NCBI GenBank assembly: GCA_963845285.1 | Contig: CAWJRO010000016.1 | Location: 62,001-126,000 of the forward strand | Source: Methanobacterium_C sp963845285 | GTDB lineage: Archaea; Methanobacteriota; Methanobacteria; Methanobacteriales; Methanobacteriaceae | Direction of reading: 5' to 3' | Length of the DNA stretch: 64,000 nucleotides | In this document: positions 11,001-19,004 of the stretch, one piece after another | Position numbering within the stretch: the first letter of the stretch is position 1 | How the letters are laid out: the number at the start of each line of letters is the position of its first letter | The notes under the pieces: generated by a model | The model's database searches: none | The model's input: the letters and a program-made list of their open reading frames with translations, nothing else | Told to the model about the DNA's origin: nothing | Made by a program: the position numbers and the translations under genes

Positions 11001-11818
11001 ACGGACTGAAAACAGCAGCACAAAATAAGGGAACAACCGCAATAGGAGCAAAATTAACCATAGATCAACTTAAACCCAATTACATTGTAGTTCTAACCAT
11101 AAATAATGTCAAACACTTCGAAGTTGTACAGAACATAACTAACACCACAATTTACCTCTTCGACCCAAACCTTGGAAACATAGAAATGTCAATAACAAAA
11201 TTCAATGAGATCTACACAGGAGTAGCACTCCTAATCAATGAACAACCACCAGCAAATACCACAACATTAACTGATGATGAAATGAAGAACATCAAAGGAA
11301 ACTGGCATTATATAACAATTAGAAATTCTTATTGGGTACCGGGTTATTGTTATATAACCTGGAAAAGAGTAACGGGTAGTTTTCTTGTACCATACGTCTA
11401 CGTAACATGGGTGCCAACTTACAACTGGGGTCCAATCCATTTAGGATATTATGCAGCTCATATAGGTTGGTATAGGGTAACCTATGGATTTTCAATACCA
11501 ATAGTTCACTACGTACCTGGTCACAGAGCATATTACTATACTTACATAAAAGTTCCGGATTATAATGACGTACCTCAAGTCAAGCAGTCTTATAAATGGG
11601 AAGGAACAGCTATAGTCAAAAAACGTATTTACTATAGTAAATACATAATTGGAGGAAGTATAGGAATTTATGGTACTTTATTGGCCCCGTTAGCTGGTAA
11701 AGGCATAGTTGGTCTAGGTGGAGGTGCTTTTGGAATTGATGGACTTTGGACAGGTTTAAATGAATATGCATCACATTTAAATGAAATTGGCTCACAAGGA
11801 TGGATAGATCCAAAATAA
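5036..11818 (+). CDS. Giant exported pseudomurein-binding protein with C39-like peptidase domain
   Basis: This 2260-residue protein starts with a Sec signal peptide (hydrophobic core GFLMLLILVMGPVSA, residues ~12-26). Residues ~30-1335 contain 16 repeats of the pseudomurein-binding type, alternating form A (QSYVETNHQLP...MPQFL) and form B (NGRAPDYQT...IRYESLVYMY), interrupted once by an Ig/chitobiase-like module (~185-270). Then come a right-handed beta-helix (NosD/PbH1-like, ~1345-1580), an invasin-type Ig-like domain (~1590-1690) and a second beta-helix (~1690-1935). Residues ~1944-2075 resemble a C39/papain-like peptidase with a complete triad: Cys1954 in YSCGPAALATIL, His2027 in KHFEVV, Asp2043 in FDPNLGN. 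The last ~180 residues are aromatic-rich, then glycine-rich and hydrophobic (~2202-2235), with no family I know. It probably sits in the pseudomurein wall as an adhesin-like or processing/effector protein. A small membrane protein follows. Confidence 0.88.
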   Translation: MNKTRKGLIFMGFLMLLILVMGPVSAVSLNSSDMALASSGIKNYTEANGNIPSYVDVNGKNSTTPSFLKSLTTYTVELNSGSTAPVDIATGVNTAPNPSGSTTGKIYKDEYVDMASRASNFITTNGYAPNYSRSSLGNIRYESLVYAYSKIINYYALNGALPNYVTVVCYSGTSSTGITLDNIPPTITCDLAPGTYDNLKNVTLTASDNIDINPIVYYSSDNGTTWSNQVKTVTLNLKSGLTNLKYYAQDASGNIGTTQTAVYTINSNTTPPTTLTNEDLQDLAGSVQSYVETVHQLPGNMTTSNTTVNMSQFLELAATAVTNINNNVTTSISLENYYPASNPLETIKSNGNLNKTDYINLASSVKTFMDSNGRAPDYQTINLGNIRYESLIYTFAQILNSYKVAKVLPNFVTIRPWTTIANNSTVFVTMDQIRNAADTVQSYVETNHQLPDHVVISESDVSMPQFLKLETTYLTNANDNLYQSIVLQNYGTASNPYESITGGNLNKTDYLSAASALNTFMDTNGFAPNYKTSIRGYIRYESLVYMYAEIINSASENTCLPNYITLTPWTTVTNTNTVFLTMNQIKTASSSLKLYVESHHALPANVNISGRLISTPQFLKLEILSLRNIYSRLYQSIVLESYNAASNPSETVTSGKINYENYMTVADNIDSFMNSNGQAPNYAQTSQGQMRFESLVYMYAQILNYYNMNKELPIYLTVDPWSVVSNSNTVTFNIDQIISGAETVKTYVETNHALPSSITVSGTTLSMPQFLRLATTTLHNINKDYVGQIVLQNYNLPTDTSETLTGGNFNKTEYLDLAMKVEYFMYNNGRAPNFQNSTLGNIRYQSLIYMYSQILSSYKANNYTLPEFITIKPWTTVSNTNTVFLNTEQLENATKTLKQYVETNHTLPSNVTVSGVQVTMPQFLELLNQAVVNINGKLNATIILGNYNTASNPSETVTGGNLNTTTYINLANDIIKSMNSNGKAPDYQTTSIGNIRFESLVYTYSLILVYYNENGNLPENITVTPWSTISNTNTSFFTVKQLEDAAKTVQNYVETNHQLPNTVTISGTNVNMSEFLQMATAAVLNIDDSLYTSIALKNSSIASNPSETITKQGNINQSDYTNLASNIISYMNSNGKAPDYQTTNIGNIRYETLVYMYSQILSSYNATSTLPQFVTVNQWTVVSNSSTVFVTADEIKNASETLKQYVETNHQLPSSVNISGRQITVPQFLKLSTNSVINIESYLNTSIILGNVGAPNSNSTENITIGTIDNDEFVDIATTINTYINSNGTVPNNVSNTSLGSNIGYESLVYMFAKIMTYYNATEHAPDKVSVVPWIAMSNPNGTFNFRTHETYNSIQTALDDADTVSGDTIWLEKNNYSENVVINKKITIKPLSGNVTIQALNLNLPIFTINEGGNGTTIQDLIINGSTNNIAIYINSSTANQILGNNITNSSNGIYLYNSTETVISGNNILNNLNGVLITTGSENEVSSNKITSNNFAGIKIQNSTNNKIYSNNLSNNQDGIRLESSSAEIHFNSIVGNSRYRLYSESNSTVNATNNWWGSNNPNTSLNNPTDIYNAGGTVNYNPWLVLSINGLTDRSDRNSTYYNYIITADVTHNNQGNDTSPDGSIPDDTPINFNSTLGTLNSTGSTKKGKVELKLTNTTAGTADVSATINNQTVATTINVTNVNVLGVYNTRTHESFATIQAAIDNVDTHDGDILTLNEGKYTENVAVNKKLTIQPVTGANVTVNAKDSDKSVFVINNEGSGSTIQGLNIISSGDSYGISLSHSYNNNINNNTTSNGNRGIYVYTSGNNIITENIIKEGYYGIVLYNSTNNNLSGNTVKYNENGIYLFNSNYNTINGNTISDNYYGSYFYHSNNNKISENKLKGNWVGIYLYDTHNNSVTGNNLTDNGAGITYYNSLSTTISGNNFTNNWLTDTSIIDSGKMVMATTTYSCGPAALATILKSLGIYTTEAEIAKLAGTDETGTSLYGLKTAAQNKGTTAIGAKLTIDQLKPNYIVVLTINNVKHFEVVQNITNTTIYLFDPNLGNIEMSITKFNEIYTGVALLINEQPPANTTTLTDDEMKNIKGNWHYITIRNSYWVPGYCYITWKRVTGSFLVPYVYVTWVPTYNWGPIHLGYYAAHIGWYRVTYGFSIPIVHYVPGHRAYYYTYIKVPDYNDVPQVKQSYKWEGTAIVKKRIYYSKYIIGGSIGIYGTLLAPLAGKGIVGLGGGAFGIDGLWTGLNEYASHLNEIGSQGWIDPK

Positions 11819-11870
11819 TTAGGATTTATTTATTTTTTTATTTTTTTTAAGGTATAGGAGATGGTTTATA

Positions 11871-12200
11871 GTGTTAAATGTGAAAAATAGGGTATTGTTA
11901 TGGATTCTTTTGTTGGTAGTGTGTTTGATAAACTTTTTTAGTTCTAAAATTATGATTTTTGCAAATGGTGCTTTAATGATTTGTGCGATATCTTTCATTA
12001 TTTTGGATTCTGTGGATGAAAATTATCATGGAAAATTATCAATGGGAATTGCTTTTTTACTTTTATTATATGTTTTAATTTGGATTTTACTGAATAAAAT
12101 AACTGCAGAAGTGTTAATTGCTTTAATAATTTTGGTTTTTTATATAATTATCAGGATCTTAATGTTTTTAGATATAATTCCAAAAAATATTTTAAATTAA
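11871..12200 (+). CDS. Small four-helix membrane protein following the giant surface protein
   Basis: The GTG start at 11871 has a TAGGAGA ribosome-binding site about ten bases upstream. The 109-residue product is almost entirely hydrophobic, with about four membrane helices (residues ~8-24, 28-46, 57-74, 79-100) and a short charged loop DENYHGK between helices two and three. I recognise no family. It begins 52 bases after the giant protein, same strand, separated by a T-rich run (11826-11850) that could terminate or attenuate transcription. Position and size resemble an immunity or anchoring partner for the peptidase-bearing protein upstream, but this is inference from context only. Confidence 0.65.
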   Translation: MLNVKNRVLLWILLLVVCLINFFSSKIMIFANGALMICAISFIILDSVDENYHGKLSMGIAFLLLLYVLIWILLNKITAEVLIALIILVFYIIIRILMFLDIIPKNILN

Positions 12201-12754
12201 TTAACGTTCTAGGGGATATATTTCCTTATATTTTTTCTTTTTCTTCTTTTCCAAGTGTGGAACAAGAAAAAAAATTTCTACAAACGGATTGAAAAAAATC
12301 CATTTCAGATTCCATATCCGTTTTCTGTTACACCAAATGTCTTATTTTAACAACATTGAATTTATTAACATTAAACGGAAAAGGATAGATTAATACACAT
12401 CTAAAACCAAATAATCAGATAGATCTAGTTAAATAAAAGGTAAAAATGTGATTAATATTAAAGATCATAAAAGTATGTTTATAGGACATGTAAAGTAAAG
12501 AAAAAAGTTCTATCTATAAATTATAAAACAAATTATATTTAATAATAACTTTTAAGACAGTTTTAAATTTGAGATAAACTTAAAAATTTAAAAGTATTAT
12601 GGAGACCTTCATGAAAATATTAAAATTGTAAGTATTGAAATATCAAATGTGAATTTACCAATTGAAATTCCATTTAAAAAGTGTAGATTCATTCAGTTTA
12701 CACCAATGACTAAAAAAAAGTTGTAGATTTAATTTTATACAAGGATCTTATCCC
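12201..12754. other. 554-base gap with T-rich terminator, inverted repeat and possible gene relic
   Basis: After the small membrane gene comes a pyrimidine run (12221-12252) typical of archaeal poly-U termination. AAACGGAT (12282-12289) and ATCCGTTT (12316-12323) form an eight-base inverted repeat with a 26-base loop. A plus-strand frame at 12634-12726 reads IEISNVNLPIEIPFKKCRFI and ends KKKL-stop, without a start; it looks like the tail of a lost gene, but the family is unclear. The rest is featureless AT-rich sequence upstream of the channel gene. Confidence 0.4.
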
Positions 12755-14707
12755 TTGAAAAATGGTGATCTTGTGCGTCCACCATACTTACCAATAGTAC
12801 CCGAAAAAATTCCAGAAACATCCTATTTACTGGCATTATACGCCTTAATAGGCGTGGTCCTATTAATAGCCTACGGCATTATTGGATCCACTTATATAAT
12901 GGATTTAGATCCGATCAATGCCCTTTATTTCACTGTACAGACCATAGCAACCGTGGGTTTTGGTGATATCAAACCTATAACTCCTATCCAAAAGATTTTT
13001 ACCGTGACTCTGGTTCTTGGAGGAGTAGGATTACTTGCATACGCATTTACATTAACAATAACGGTGGTTACAATGGCAGTTGAAGAAATCACATCTGGCG
13101 CTAAACAAAGGCGACTGATAGCCGCTACAAAAGACCATTTCGTCCTCTGCGGCTATGGAAGAGTAGGTGGCGCTGTCCATAAAGAGCTTAAAAAAAGAAA
13201 TAGAAATGTAATAATAATTGAAAGGAATAAAGACATAGTTGAAAAGGAGTTATGGGAAGATCCTGATGTTCTGGCCATTCCTGGCGATGCCACAGATGAA
13301 AACGTGATGATAGAATCAGGTATAAAAAAAGCCCGTGGAGTTATAATAACAACAGGAGACGATGTTGACAACCTTTTCATAACATTAACAGCAAGGGAGC
13401 TGCATCCTGAGATATGGATAGTCACAAGGGCCAGTAAAAAGGAGAATATCCGCAGATTATACCGTTCAGGTGCTGATAAGGTCATATCCCCCGAGGCAAG
13501 TGGAGCTGAAGATATTTATTTTGCTGCAATGGAACCCACCATAATGAAGATCACCGAGATACACGGTGTTGCAGATATAAAAAAGGAAGCAGAGATCATC
13601 CTGAAACACGGCTGCACCCTTGAAAACATAGAGTACCATCTGCCTGAATTCAAGGAACCTCTTGCAAGAAAGATTGGAGTGTCCAAAATAAACCAACTGA
13701 ACAGATTTTTAAGCAGTTTAGAACGTGACATAAACCGAAAAAAATCTTTAGAGAAAATATATGAATCTGTAAGTGGAATTCACTCCCACTGGATCTCAGG
13801 ACCTACAAAAGAAAGTTTGGATAAAGTTGCTGAGGAACTTAAAAAAGAGGGATTTTTACTTGGCATCAACCTCAATGAAGAAGAGATAAAAGATGCTGTG
13901 AAAAAGCATGGAAAACTCGTTGAGGTGGTCTTAAAACCTGAGATGAAGATCACAGAAATCCACGATGTTACAGACATACGGGAAGAAGCTGAAGTCATTC
14001 TGAAACACGGCTGCACCCTTGAAAACATAGAATATTACCTACCCGGGTTCCATGAACCATTAAAAAGAAAGGTTGGTCTTTCAGAGGTAAATGACATGGA
14101 CAGGTTTTTAAAACATTTAAATCAGGATTCTGCACGAATGGATGCTCTTGAAAGACTTTACACAATTTCAGGAGGGGGAATTCATTCACACAAGATCTCC
14201 GGGCCAGACACCAAAAGTCTCGATAAAATCGAATTTGAATTAACTAAAAAAGGATTTCTTTTAGGTTTGAACCTCTCGCACAATGAGATACTGGAGAAAA
14301 TTCGGGAGTATGGAAGGGTCAGTGAAATGCTCATGAAACATGATGTCGGCATTATCGATGACAAACGTGTGATAGTAGAGTTAGGCGGTCGAGTACTCGA
14401 TTCAAAACATTATCTTCCAGGTGTAAGACAGGTTGTAACCAGAAAACTCTATTTGAAAAATAAGGAAGATCTTAAAAGGTGTGAAGAGGAGTACAACAAA
14501 CCCGATGCAAGAAGGTCTTTAACAGCCCTCTATGAAATATCGCGACACATACATTCCCATACAATTTCAGCTCCAGATGTTAAGACCATTAAAAAGATAG
14601 AAAAAGCTCTTGATAAACAGAGCATACTTTTAGGTGTTGATCTGCCCGAAGATGAAATATGGAAAATCGTTGAAAGTGAGAATTCCAAAGAATTCTGTGT
14701 GGAATAA
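12755..14707 (+). CDS. Two-helix potassium channel with TrkA-N (RCK) domain and triple-repeat tail
   Basis: Residues ~20-45 and ~85-110 are membrane helices around a pore loop with the K+ filter TIATVGFGD (residues ~63-71). A RCK/TrkA-N Rossmann domain follows (HFVLCGYGRVGGAV from ~128; DATDEN; GADKVISPE), so residues 1-260 match MthK-type channels. The remaining ~390 residues are three copies of a ~130-residue unit (about 264-396, 397-529, 530-650). Copies one and two are very alike (KHGCTLENIEY), and all end in IHSH-x-IS-x-P...LLG..L...EI. I do not recognise this unit; MthK has a TrkA-C domain instead. The start is TTG at 12755 (AAGGAT upstream); GTG 12773 is possible. Channel identity is firm, the tail's role unknown. 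Confidence 0.88.
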   Translation: MKNGDLVRPPYLPIVPEKIPETSYLLALYALIGVVLLIAYGIIGSTYIMDLDPINALYFTVQTIATVGFGDIKPITPIQKIFTVTLVLGGVGLLAYAFTLTITVVTMAVEEITSGAKQRRLIAATKDHFVLCGYGRVGGAVHKELKKRNRNVIIIERNKDIVEKELWEDPDVLAIPGDATDENVMIESGIKKARGVIITTGDDVDNLFITLTARELHPEIWIVTRASKKENIRRLYRSGADKVISPEASGAEDIYFAAMEPTIMKITEIHGVADIKKEAEIILKHGCTLENIEYHLPEFKEPLARKIGVSKINQLNRFLSSLERDINRKKSLEKIYESVSGIHSHWISGPTKESLDKVAEELKKEGFLLGINLNEEEIKDAVKKHGKLVEVVLKPEMKITEIHDVTDIREEAEVILKHGCTLENIEYYLPGFHEPLKRKVGLSEVNDMDRFLKHLNQDSARMDALERLYTISGGGIHSHKISGPDTKSLDKIEFELTKKGFLLGLNLSHNEILEKIREYGRVSEMLMKHDVGIIDDKRVIVELGGRVLDSKHYLPGVRQVVTRKLYLKNKEDLKRCEEEYNKPDARRSLTALYEISRHIHSHTISAPDVKTIKKIEKALDKQSILLGVDLPEDEIWKIVESENSKEFCVE

Positions 14708-14817
14708 TTCCATATTTCTTGGTTATTCTTATTTTTAAAAAATCCACTTTAAAAAATCAGTTCTCATTGATAATATAGGAATATAAAACTTTAATTGTAA
14801 ATTTCTTGAAAATTTAA

Positions 14818-16578
14818 GAGGCTGTCTCATGATTGACTTTTTTTTGGATTTTCTTTTCTGATTTTTTTCCTTTTAAGGGTTATATTTATATTTAAGGTGT
14901 TACTATATTTTATTTAGAGATTTATAGTTTTTTGGTGGTGTTTTTTATGGCTTTGAGAGAAGATAGGATTGGTCAGACTTGGTTGGTGCCTAGGCGTGTT
15001 ATGGATTTTATTCCGGAAAATCATATTTGTTATTTTATTGCTAATTTGGTGGAAGAGTTAGATTTTAAAAAAATAGACCAGAGATACAGGTGCACTAAGG
15101 GTAAGGCAGCTTATTCTCGCCGAATGTTATTGAGAGTGGTTATTATGGCTTCGGTTGATGGTGTGTTTTCATCTAGGCGGGTTGCAAGGCTTGCGGAGGA
15201 AAATGTGATTTATATGTATCTTTCAGGTATGGATAAGCCGGATTTCCATACAATTTGCAGATTTAAAATCGAATGCAGCAAACAAATTGAAGAAGCGTTT
15301 GAAATGACTGTGAATGTTGCTAAAAATATGGATATGGTTCAATTGAACCATATCGCAATAGATGGTACTAAAATCAAAGCTAACGCTTCCCCAGCTAATC
15401 TAATTAATCAAAAAGAAATACATACAGTTCGTCAGATATTAAAAAAAGGAATAAAAACCGACAAGAAAGAAAACAAAATTTACGGCAATAAAAGAGGTGA
15501 CGAAATACCACCAGAACTAACCAACCGTAAAAAAGTCCACGAAATAATCCAAAAACTAAAAAACCAAACCAAAACCACTAATGAAAATAATGCTCCTAAA
15601 GAGGAGAATAAGCTGCATAGATCTTCAGTTAAGCTTCTGGAACGGGCCTGTTCCGGTAGTCCGGAAAAGGATCGTGTTTTGAAAAAATTGGATCATGCTG
15701 AAAGGGAGTTAGAAAAGACACCACAAAAGACTGTTAGTTTAACAGACCCTGAATCACGGTGGATGATGAATAAAAAGAATCGAATGGAACTTTCATATAA
15801 TATGCAAATCGCAGTGGATTATGATTCAGGAATCATACTCGCCAGCACCATAACACAAGACCCTACAGACCACCACCAACTAATACCACAAATAGAACAA
15901 ATACAAGAAACAATAGGACCCTTACCCAATTATACAAAGATTAGCGCAGATAACGGGTATTTTACACAAACAAATCTACAATATCTAGAAGAAAATGGAT
16001 TAGATGGTTACATACCTAACAGAAAACAGGCACATAAACATAAAAACAAGTTAAAAAAGGATAAACTATTTTCCAAGTACAATTTCAAATATAATCATGT
16101 CGAAGACATTTATATTTGTCCAAATAACAGAAAATTAACTTATAAAAAGACATATGAGTATAATAACACTTGTATGCGCCAATATTATTGTAATGATTGT
16201 TTAAAATGTTCATATCAGACATTATGTGCTGGTAAGAATCGTTTTAGGATTATAACTGATTATGGTGGTGTTTTATCAAAGCGTATGGCTTTGAAAATGG
16301 AAACAAATCAAGGCAAGGAAGAGTTTGGTAAACGAAAACAGACCGTTGAATGGCCATTTGGGAATATAAAAGAGAATTTAAGATACACAGAGTTCCTAAC
16401 ACGCGGCATGAACGGAATAAAAACAGAAAAAAACCTAATTAACATCTCACATAACATAAAAAGAATCTATAATCATAATAATTCTAAAATAAATAGGCAA
16501 AATCAAATAAATACCTGAAAAAAGAGGATTTTTTATAAAAACTTAAAAAATTAAAAACTTAATTCATGAGACAACCTC
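14818..16578 (+). mobile_element. IS1182-type insertion sequence, copy 1
   Basis: A 1761-bp element bounded by inverted repeats: left GAGGCTGTCTCATGATT, right its near-complement ending CATGAGACAACCTC. TTTAA occurs directly outside both ends (14813-14817, 16579-16583), an apparent 5-bp duplication. It carries one transposase gene. The sequence appears identical to copy 2 at 28059-29819, implying recent transposition. Its ends match those of five short MITEs in this window. It lies between the channel gene and ftr and interrupts neither. Confidence 0.9.
14947..16518 (+). CDS. IS1182-family transposase (copy 1)
   Basis: The frame can be opened at TTG 14932, but ATG 14947 with GGTGGTG six bases upstream is the better start, giving 523 residues. 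The N-terminal DUF772-like domain reads ALREDRIGQTWLVPRRVMDF and RRVARLAEENV; residues near 130 hold the first Asp (HIAIDGTKIKANAS). A charged linker follows, then MELSYNMQIAVDYDSGIILA, the second Asp in ISADNGYFTQTNL, a cysteine-rich Zn motif (CNDCLKCSYQTLC) and the terminal KRKQTVEWPFGNIKENL segment with the catalytic Glu. This is the usual IS1182 order and length. It is intact and likely active, and a candidate driver for the MITEs. Confidence 0.92.
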   Translation: MALREDRIGQTWLVPRRVMDFIPENHICYFIANLVEELDFKKIDQRYRCTKGKAAYSRRMLLRVVIMASVDGVFSSRRVARLAEENVIYMYLSGMDKPDFHTICRFKIECSKQIEEAFEMTVNVAKNMDMVQLNHIAIDGTKIKANASPANLINQKEIHTVRQILKKGIKTDKKENKIYGNKRGDEIPPELTNRKKVHEIIQKLKNQTKTTNENNAPKEENKLHRSSVKLLERACSGSPEKDRVLKKLDHAERELEKTPQKTVSLTDPESRWMMNKKNRMELSYNMQIAVDYDSGIILASTITQDPTDHHQLIPQIEQIQETIGPLPNYTKISADNGYFTQTNLQYLEENGLDGYIPNRKQAHKHKNKLKKDKLFSKYNFKYNHVEDIYICPNNRKLTYKKTYEYNNTCMRQYYCNDCLKCSYQTLCAGKNRFRIITDYGGVLSKRMALKMETNQGKEEFGKRKQTVEWPFGNIKENLRYTEFLTRGMNGIKTEKNLINISHNIKRIYNHNNSKINRQNQINT

Positions 16579-16630
16579 TTTAAAAATAAAAAAATATTAA
16601 AAATAGAAAAATGTAGGTATTAAAGAATAC

Positions 16631-17524
16631 TTAGAAAAGTTCATGAAGCTGTATGTGGCATTTACCCAAATTTCCACCGTAATTTCCTGCACATATCTGT
16701 TTAACGCCTGGAACTTTAACAGCTGCATTTATTCCTGCTTTCATTGCTTTTTTTATAGCAGCTTCATCCAGACCGTCTATAACTATCTCGAAGATTCCAC
16801 TTACATCTGAAGGTATCTCACATGCTGGACACTCATCACGAAGTGTTGGACAGAAGTTTTCATTGGTTGTTGCGTGCATGAATTTGTACTTTGTTGAACC
16901 TACTTTCGAACCGGATGCAACAATTCCACCAGGGAATGGTGTTATAACACCTTCAACTGAACTTATGGCACTTACTGCAACATCAGCAGCTACAAGGGCA
17001 GATGTCTGGTTTTCAGCCATTATAAAGAAGTTTCCGCCGGCCACTCCTTTTTGGAACCCAACTGCTTCTTCTACAATAAATTCTCCAGACATTATAGGGA
17101 TTGAGTAAACTGTTCTTCCTGCAATTTCTAATTTTTTCTCGTATCCGTCTCCAAAAAATTTCAATTTTTGACCTAGTTTGCTTTTTTCTGCATCTTCAGC
17201 CATTGCATCAAAAACTGCGGTTGTTGGAGCTGTTAAAACACACTGACCTATTCTATCCATGATCTGCTTTTCGAGTTCTTTTTTCTGAGGGTGGCATATC
17301 ATTATGGTGTAGCCTGGCCTTCCATCTGGTGTTTCAGTTGGTGGGACGTAGCTGTCTATTCCTGCCTCAGATGGACATCCTATAACTGAAGAACCAAAAC
17401 CTGTGGCTTCTGTTGCAGCTATTTTTGCAAATTTTTTTGTAGCTGCAGTGATTAGCAACCTTGAAATCTTTATGCTAAATGCTTCTGCAAAGTTATCTTC
17501 TATTTTTACTCCGTTTATTTCCAT
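16631..17524 (-). CDS. ftr: Formylmethanofuran--tetrahydromethanopterin N-formyltransferase
   Basis: Ftr moves the formyl group from formylmethanofuran to tetrahydromethanopterin, the second step of CO2 reduction to methane, in the cytoplasm. The protein reads MEINGVKIEDNFAEAFSIK at its start and contains TAATEATGFGSSVIGCPSEAG, the conserved N-terminal Ftr region, and ends with KCHIQLHELF. Starting at ATG 17524 gives 297 residues, the family's normal length, with GGTGAT just upstream; an upstream GTG at 17533 adds three residues and overlaps that site. No other methanogenesis genes are adjacent. The gene shows no damage. Downstream, the IS1182-type copy 1 ends about 50 bases from its stop. 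Confidence 0.97.
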   Translation of the reverse strand: MEINGVKIEDNFAEAFSIKISRLLITAATKKFAKIAATEATGFGSSVIGCPSEAGIDSYVPPTETPDGRPGYTIMICHPQKKELEKQIMDRIGQCVLTAPTTAVFDAMAEDAEKSKLGQKLKFFGDGYEKKLEIAGRTVYSIPIMSGEFIVEEAVGFQKGVAGGNFFIMAENQTSALVAADVAVSAISSVEGVITPFPGGIVASGSKVGSTKYKFMHATTNENFCPTLRDECPACEIPSDVSGIFEIVIDGLDEAAIKKAMKAGINAAVKVPGVKQICAGNYGGNLGKCHIQLHELF

Positions 17525-17702
17525 GATTATCACCGTCTTGATCGTAGTTTAAGAGGAGTTATAAATTTTTCCATTTAAATTTTAGATGATTAAGTAAATA
17601 TTATTGCCTTAATTCCAAAATATAGGTAATTTAAACCCTTTTTTTACATTTAAGATATTTTAATTCTATAAAAGAAACATTTTCAATTTTTTATAGATTC
17701 GT

Positions 17703-17809
17703 GAGGCTGTCTCATAGTTTTAAATTTGCAAAAAAATAATAGTAAACAGAGCTTTAAATTCAAAAATAATGAAAATTATAGAAGTAACAAATAATCATGA
17801 GACAGTTTC
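17703..17809. mobile_element. MITE 1 (IS1182-type ends), in the 463-base ftr upstream gap
   Basis: A 107-bp non-coding element starts GAGGCTGTCTCATAG and ends ATCATGAGACAGTTTC, so its ends pair and match the IS1182-type TIRs (right end less perfect). The interior is A-rich with GCTTTAAATTCAAAAATAAT, shared with MITE 3. No clear target duplication. It sits upstream of ftr, about 180 bases from its start; the rest of the 17525-17987 gap is featureless AT-rich DNA. Confidence 0.82.
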
Positions 17810-17987
17810 TTCAGTTTTAAAAAATACTTAAAAATCAAAGAAAAATTAAAAATCAAATATATGATGAAAATAGTCAATAAGAATAATAAGATATATTAGT
17901 AAAAGTTTAAAACCAAAATTAAATCAATTTTAAACCGCGAATTTATTTAAATTAGTGAAGCTTACGACCCATTATTTTTAAGTGCAA

Positions 17988-19004
17988 TTAAAGTTCATCC
18001 GAGAATTTTTCCATGACCCCCGTTCCAAAGTAGGGCAATACAGCCATCCCTATAACGGAAGTCATCCAAAAGGATATTAATCGTTCAACAATGGTTGCAG
18101 CAGCACTTATCGATGGTGGAACACCTGCTATGGAATACAGTAAGATCATTATGCCGTCAACCGCACCCAAACCACCCGGAAGTAACGGGATCATTCCAAT
18201 GAGGGTTGCAATTACAAATACGGATGCTATTACCCCCAGTGAGACATGGGTCCCAAATGCTGAAAACACCACATAAACCCTTAAAATTTCAAATAACCAG
18301 ATTATAAAAGATAGTGGAAGTCCATACATTAAAACGTTCCTGTCTTTTATCATGATCCTTATGCTGTCTTGAAATCCTCTCATTGCATTTATTGCCTTAT
18401 TCTCGATTTTTGGGTGTTCTTTTCGGGAGAACCTTTTTATTACCCTAACCATCCAAAGGGTTATCTTTTTTCCCGCCCCCTCATTCAAACACATATAAAG
18501 TATGACAAAAAAAGCTATTAAAAGGACAATTAAAGATATTATGAGCGCTAAAACTATCCATTCAGCTAATTTAAAATATAAAACTGTATAAATTATTGCT
18601 ATTATTGCCAAAATCACGAACGGAAACGTATCAAGACCCCTATCAGCTATCACGGTCGCAAAGGCATTTTCCATTGGGGAGTTTGAATACTTACCAAGTA
18701 TGTATGCCCTTACAGGTTCTCCACCACCTCGAGCACTCGGTGTGAGGTTGTTGATTGCAAGTCCCACCATTAACATTGGCAGAACATGCCGTTTTTTAGC
18801 GAAGATCCCAAGGGCATTGATGGTTATAGACCACCTTTCAGTCCAGAGAAGGTAGCCTCCAATTTGTATAAGAACTGCAAGGGCAACGTACCATGGATTT
18901 GCAAGTACAATTGCACTTTCTATTTGGCCGGGGCCTATGAACATGACCATTAATGCAAGTATTCCAATTCCTATCAGGAACAGTAGAAGAGTTTTATGTT
19001 TCAT
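17988..19004 (-). CDS. Flippase-like integral membrane protein (UPF0104 / TIGR00374 family)
   Basis: A polytopic membrane protein of about 338 residues with roughly eight helices. The conserved family signature appears as NNLTPSARGGGEPVRAY near residue 85 and IGMIPLLPGGLGAVDG near residue 270. The family is related to the membrane part of MprF and to archaeal lipid/glycan flippase candidates; the substrate is not known. ATG 19004 is preferred over ATG 19010 because AAGGA then sits at normal spacing. It is alone, with the phosphodiesterase gene 300 bases upstream. Family call is firm; function is inferred. Confidence 0.85.
   Translation of the reverse strand: MKHKTLLLFLIGIGILALMVMFIGPGQIESAIVLANPWYVALAVLIQIGGYLLWTERWSITINALGIFAKKRHVLPMLMVGLAINNLTPSARGGGEPVRAYILGKYSNSPMENAFATVIADRGLDTFPFVILAIIAIIYTVLYFKLAEWIVLALIISLIVLLIAFFVILYMCLNEGAGKKITLWMVRVIKRFSRKEHPKIENKAINAMRGFQDSIRIMIKDRNVLMYGLPLSFIIWLFEILRVYVVFSAFGTHVSLGVIASVFVIATLIGMIPLLPGGLGAVDGIMILLYSIAGVPPSISAAATIVERLISFWMTSVIGMAVLPYFGTGVMEKFSDEL

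Noticed and set aside
10865..11815. The C-terminus of the giant protein as a bacteriocin-type peptide with a GG leader cut by the C39 domain
   Set aside because: Gly-Gly pairs occur in the hydrophobic segment, but there is no typical leader consensus and no separate peptide; kept only as part of the broader toxin-tip idea.
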